Shown: positions 6,862 through 8,111 of the stretch, in pieces
Numbering within the stretch: position 1 is the stretch's first letter
Layout: each line of letters opens with the position of its first letter
Source: Thioalkalivibrio sp.
Lineage (GTDB): Bacteria; Pseudomonadota; Gammaproteobacteria; Ectothiorhodospirales; Ectothiorhodospiraceae
DNA length: 8,111 nucleotides
Direction: 5' to 3'
Assembly: GCA_003555285.1 (NCBI GenBank)
Contig: PWGH01000115.1
Coordinates: 1 to 8,111, forward strand
The notes under the pieces: model-generated
Told to the model about the DNA's origin: nothing
The model's input: the letters and a program-made list of their open reading frames with translations, nothing else
Database searches by the model: none
Position numbers and translations under genes: made by a program

Positions 6862-7512
6862 TCAGAACCGATAGCTCACGCCAACGGTGGCAACGGGATA
6901 ATATTTGGCATCGCGGATTTCTTCATTCAGGTTGGCCTCCTCGCGGCGCAGGTCCTCTGCAAACGCTTCGGGGTCAACGTCGTTGCCCAGCAGTTCGCCG
7001 GTCAGTCTGGCGGTTGGCGAGCCCGTGAACATCACCCCGAGATCGGCAGAAAACGAGAGGCGACCGCCCTTCAGCGCATTCCCCCAGCCAATGCCCAGGT
7101 AGGGCGCGAACGTCCGCCAATCGACGTCGGCGTTCAACCGAGCCGTGTAGGTATTGTCGCCGATATCCAGACTCCCATCAGCCTTGCCTTTGACTTCGTT
7201 GCGGTTCGCAAAGGCCCCCGCCGAGAGGTGAAACGGACCATCGAAGACATGCCAGTCAACCATCAAACTCGCGCTGCGAAGACGCAGGTCACCATCGTAA
7301 TCAATTCCCTCCTCCTCGAAATCCTTGCTGTAACTGAATCCATTCAGGGCGCCGCGAAGGTTCAATTGTTCGTTTAATGCATAGACTCCCTCGACGCCGA
7401 GCCCGGTCGTCCCCGCCTTGATGCCCATGGCGAACGCGTTGTCTGCGCTGGCCACCCCCCCGAAGCTCAGAAGCAACAGGCCTGTACCCATAACACCAAA
7501 AACCCTGATCAT
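6862..7512 (-). CDS. Small outer-membrane beta-barrel protein
   Basis: The protein is 216 residues. A signal peptide (residues 1-23) has R3, a GLLLLSFGGV hydrophobic core and an ASA cleavage motif before D24. The mature 193 residues alternate polar and hydrophobic residues in Gly- and aromatic-rich strands, for example KAGTTGLGVEGVYAL (32-46), LRLRSASLMVDWHVF (76-90), FAPYLGIGWGNAL (135-147) and LSFSADLGVMFTG (152-164). It ends YYPVATVGVSYRF; a C-terminal Phe is the usual BAM-complex insertion signal. An acidic, probably helical segment (about 178-203) sits before the last strand. Size and pattern suggest an 8-stranded barrel, and I recall similar uncharacterised proteobacterial proteins sharing the APYLGIGWG and DLGVMFxGSP blocks. 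No ligand or function can be assigned. ATG 7510-7512 is chosen because it gives a full signal peptide; the ribosome binding site is unclear (AAGG very close, AGGA rather far). The gene is visibly less GC-rich than yhaN. Confidence 0.8.
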   Translation of the reverse strand: MIRVFGVMGTGLLLLSFGGVASADNAFAMGIKAGTTGLGVEGVYALNEQLNLRGALNGFSYSKDFEEEGIDYDGDLRLRSASLMVDWHVFDGPFHLSAGAFANRNEVKGKADGSLDIGDNTYTARLNADVDWRTFAPYLGIGWGNALKGGRLSFSADLGVMFTGSPTARLTGELLGNDVDPEAFAEDLRREEANLNEEIRDAKYYPVATVGVSYRF

Positions 7513-7535
7513 TACCTTATCGTTCCTATTTTTTT

Positions 7536-7565
7536 GTGATACGCCGCAAAGGCATATGAAACCAA
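7536..7565 (-). promoter_or_regulatory. Candidate promoter of the outer-membrane protein gene
   Basis: Read on the minus strand, TTGGTT (7560-7565) and TATCAC (7536-7541) are spaced by 18 bases. Each matches four of six sigma-70 consensus bases. Transcription would start near 7529, leaving a leader of about 17-20 bases that includes an A-rich run. This region is noticeably more AT-rich than its surroundings. Confidence 0.4.
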
Positions 7566-7614
7566 AAGACGACAGACCGTTTGCCTGGGGTCGAAAGTAA
7601 TGTGCCGGTGGGCA

Positions 7615-7659
7615 GCCGTGGCTGTCAAGGCCCTGGCTGTCTAGGCCGTGGCTGTCAAG
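7615..7659. repeat. Three tandem copies of a 15-bp repeat
   Basis: Copies lie at 7615-7629, 7630-7644 and 7645-7659. Copies one and three are identical (GCCGTGGCTGTCAAG); copy two differs at two positions. A degenerate fourth copy may follow at 7660-7674. On the minus strand copies one and three (with the following G) contain TTGACA, the perfect sigma-70 -35 hexamer, and lie about 100-150 bases upstream of the outer-membrane protein start. No good -10 lies at the right distance. The rest of 7566-7763 shows nothing else I can support. Confidence 0.7.
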
Positions 7660-7763
7660 GATGCTGGGTGTCGCAGCGTGTGGGTGAAGCGCCGAGCGCG
7701 TGCCTCCTGCGGGCCTGGGGGTGGCCAGTCTTCCGGGGCGTTCGCGCGCGGTGGGTGGTTGGG

Positions 7764-7791
7764 AAAAAGAAAAAGGCACCCGTAGGTGCCT
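7764..7791 (-). terminator. Rho-independent terminator of the tRNA-Ala gene
   Basis: On the minus strand a perfect 7-base stem, AGGCACC/GGTGCCT (7785-7791 with 7774-7780), has a 4-base loop. It is followed by a T-rich tract, TTTTCTTTTT (7764-7773). It begins 16 bases after the tRNA 3' end, so it very likely ends that transcript and separates it from the outer-membrane protein gene downstream. Confidence 0.92.
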
Positions 7792-7807
7792 GATTCTTTT
7801 GCTGCAT

Positions 7808-7883
<76 letters not shown>

Positions 7884-7892
7884 AAGCCGCGC

Positions 7893-7922
7893 AGTGTAAC
7901 AGGCCGGGGATGCCCAGGGGAA
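7893..7922 (-). promoter_or_regulatory. Candidate tRNA-Ala promoter with extended -10 and GC-rich discriminator
   Basis: On the minus strand TACACT (7893-7898) is preceded by TGT, giving an extended -10. TTCCCC (7917-7922), 18 bases upstream, is a weak -35. Transcription would start near 7886, only a few bases before the tRNA 5' end. The sequence between the -10 and the start, GCGCGGC, is wholly G/C, a feature of stable-RNA promoters repressed by ppGpp during starvation. Confidence 0.5.
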
Positions 7923-7995
7923 GCACGAGCACGGCACGCGTTCCGTACGCGGCCTCGAGCGCAACGGCGGCGCGCTGTGCGTGCGTTTCCTCGGC

Positions 7996-8111
7996 CTATG
8001 CCGGGCCCAGGATCAGCGCGGTCAACGGCGGCACGTCCAGGCGCAGGGTGGCCGGGAATCCCCGATGCGGGCGCGGCTCGGCCTGGGCCAGCAATGAGCC
8101 GCGCGAGGCGC
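7996..8111 (-). CDS. glgB: 1,4-alpha-glucan branching enzyme, C-terminal end only
   Basis: The frame enters from the right edge and ends at TAG (7996-7998), leaving 37 residues that end GFPATLRLDVPPLTALILGPA. The pattern of GxPxxLxLxxPPLxxLxL followed by a short tail, preceded by GSLLAQAEPRPHR, resembles the last beta-strands of the C-terminal all-beta domain of GH13 branching enzymes. These transfer alpha-1,4 glucan segments to alpha-1,6 branch points during glycogen synthesis. No catalytic residue is in the window, so another GH13 enzyme with the same C-terminal domain cannot be excluded. The gene lies on the same strand as the tRNA, 112 bases upstream, with no obvious terminator between them. 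Confidence 0.6.
   Translation of the reverse strand, partial: ASRGSLLAQAEPRPHRGFPATLRLDVPPLTALILGPA

Noticed and set aside
7615..7674. Tandem repeat considered as a CRISPR array
   Set aside because: The 15-bp units directly abut, with no unique spacers and no cas genes nearby.
7937..7951. CGCGT/ACGCG hairpin downstream of the glgB-like gene considered as a terminator
   Set aside because: The stem is only five bases and no T-run follows on the minus strand.

Overview
The window is GC-rich, with strong G/C bias at third codon positions. It looks like a chromosomal segment of a Gram-negative proteobacterium. Supporting signs are an outer-membrane beta-barrel ending in Phe, a DUF4197 exported protein of proteobacterial type, and a tRNA-Ala with encoded CCA. 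A gammaproteobacterium of the Chromatiales kind is my best guess, but this is inference from protein flavour only.

Layout, left to right. (1) Positions 1-3945, plus strand: the 3' end of a YhaO-type (SbcD-like) metallophosphoesterase gene runs with a TGATG overlap into a complete 1230-residue YhaN-type (SbcC/Rad50-like) ATPase. The two should form a nuclease/ATPase pair acting on DNA ends. (2) Positions 3977-4786, minus strand: an exported DUF4197 protein, convergent with yhaN. (3) Positions 4787-5249: a divergent intergenic region of about 460 bp holding the katG ribosome binding site, an inverted repeat and only weak promoter candidates. (4) Positions 5250-6717, plus strand: a katG (catalase-peroxidase) gene that has lost two internal segments, about 80 and about 165 codons by comparison with the remembered M. 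tuberculosis family sequence, the second with a change of frame. I call it a pseudogene. (5) Positions 6718-6861: a short intergenic stretch packed with inverted repeats and GATC sites. (6) Positions 6862-7512, minus strand: a small outer-membrane beta-barrel protein of less GC-rich composition, preceded by a plausible promoter and a 15-bp tandem repeat. (7) Positions 7764-7883, minus strand: tRNA-Ala (anticodon CGC) with a clear Rho-independent terminator. (8) Positions 7996-8111, minus strand: the 3' end of a gene resembling glgB (glycogen branching enzyme).

Apart from the yhaO-yhaN pair, the genes look like unrelated housekeeping and accessory functions and do not form one pathway. I see no clear sign of a new multi-gene system. 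The points most worth a second look are the katG with two clean-looking internal losses, the A8 tract in yhaN whose slippage would cut the protein to about 355 residues, the hook-region insert of YhaN that lacks a zinc-hook CxxC, and the inverted-repeat and GATC cluster between katG and the outer-membrane protein gene.
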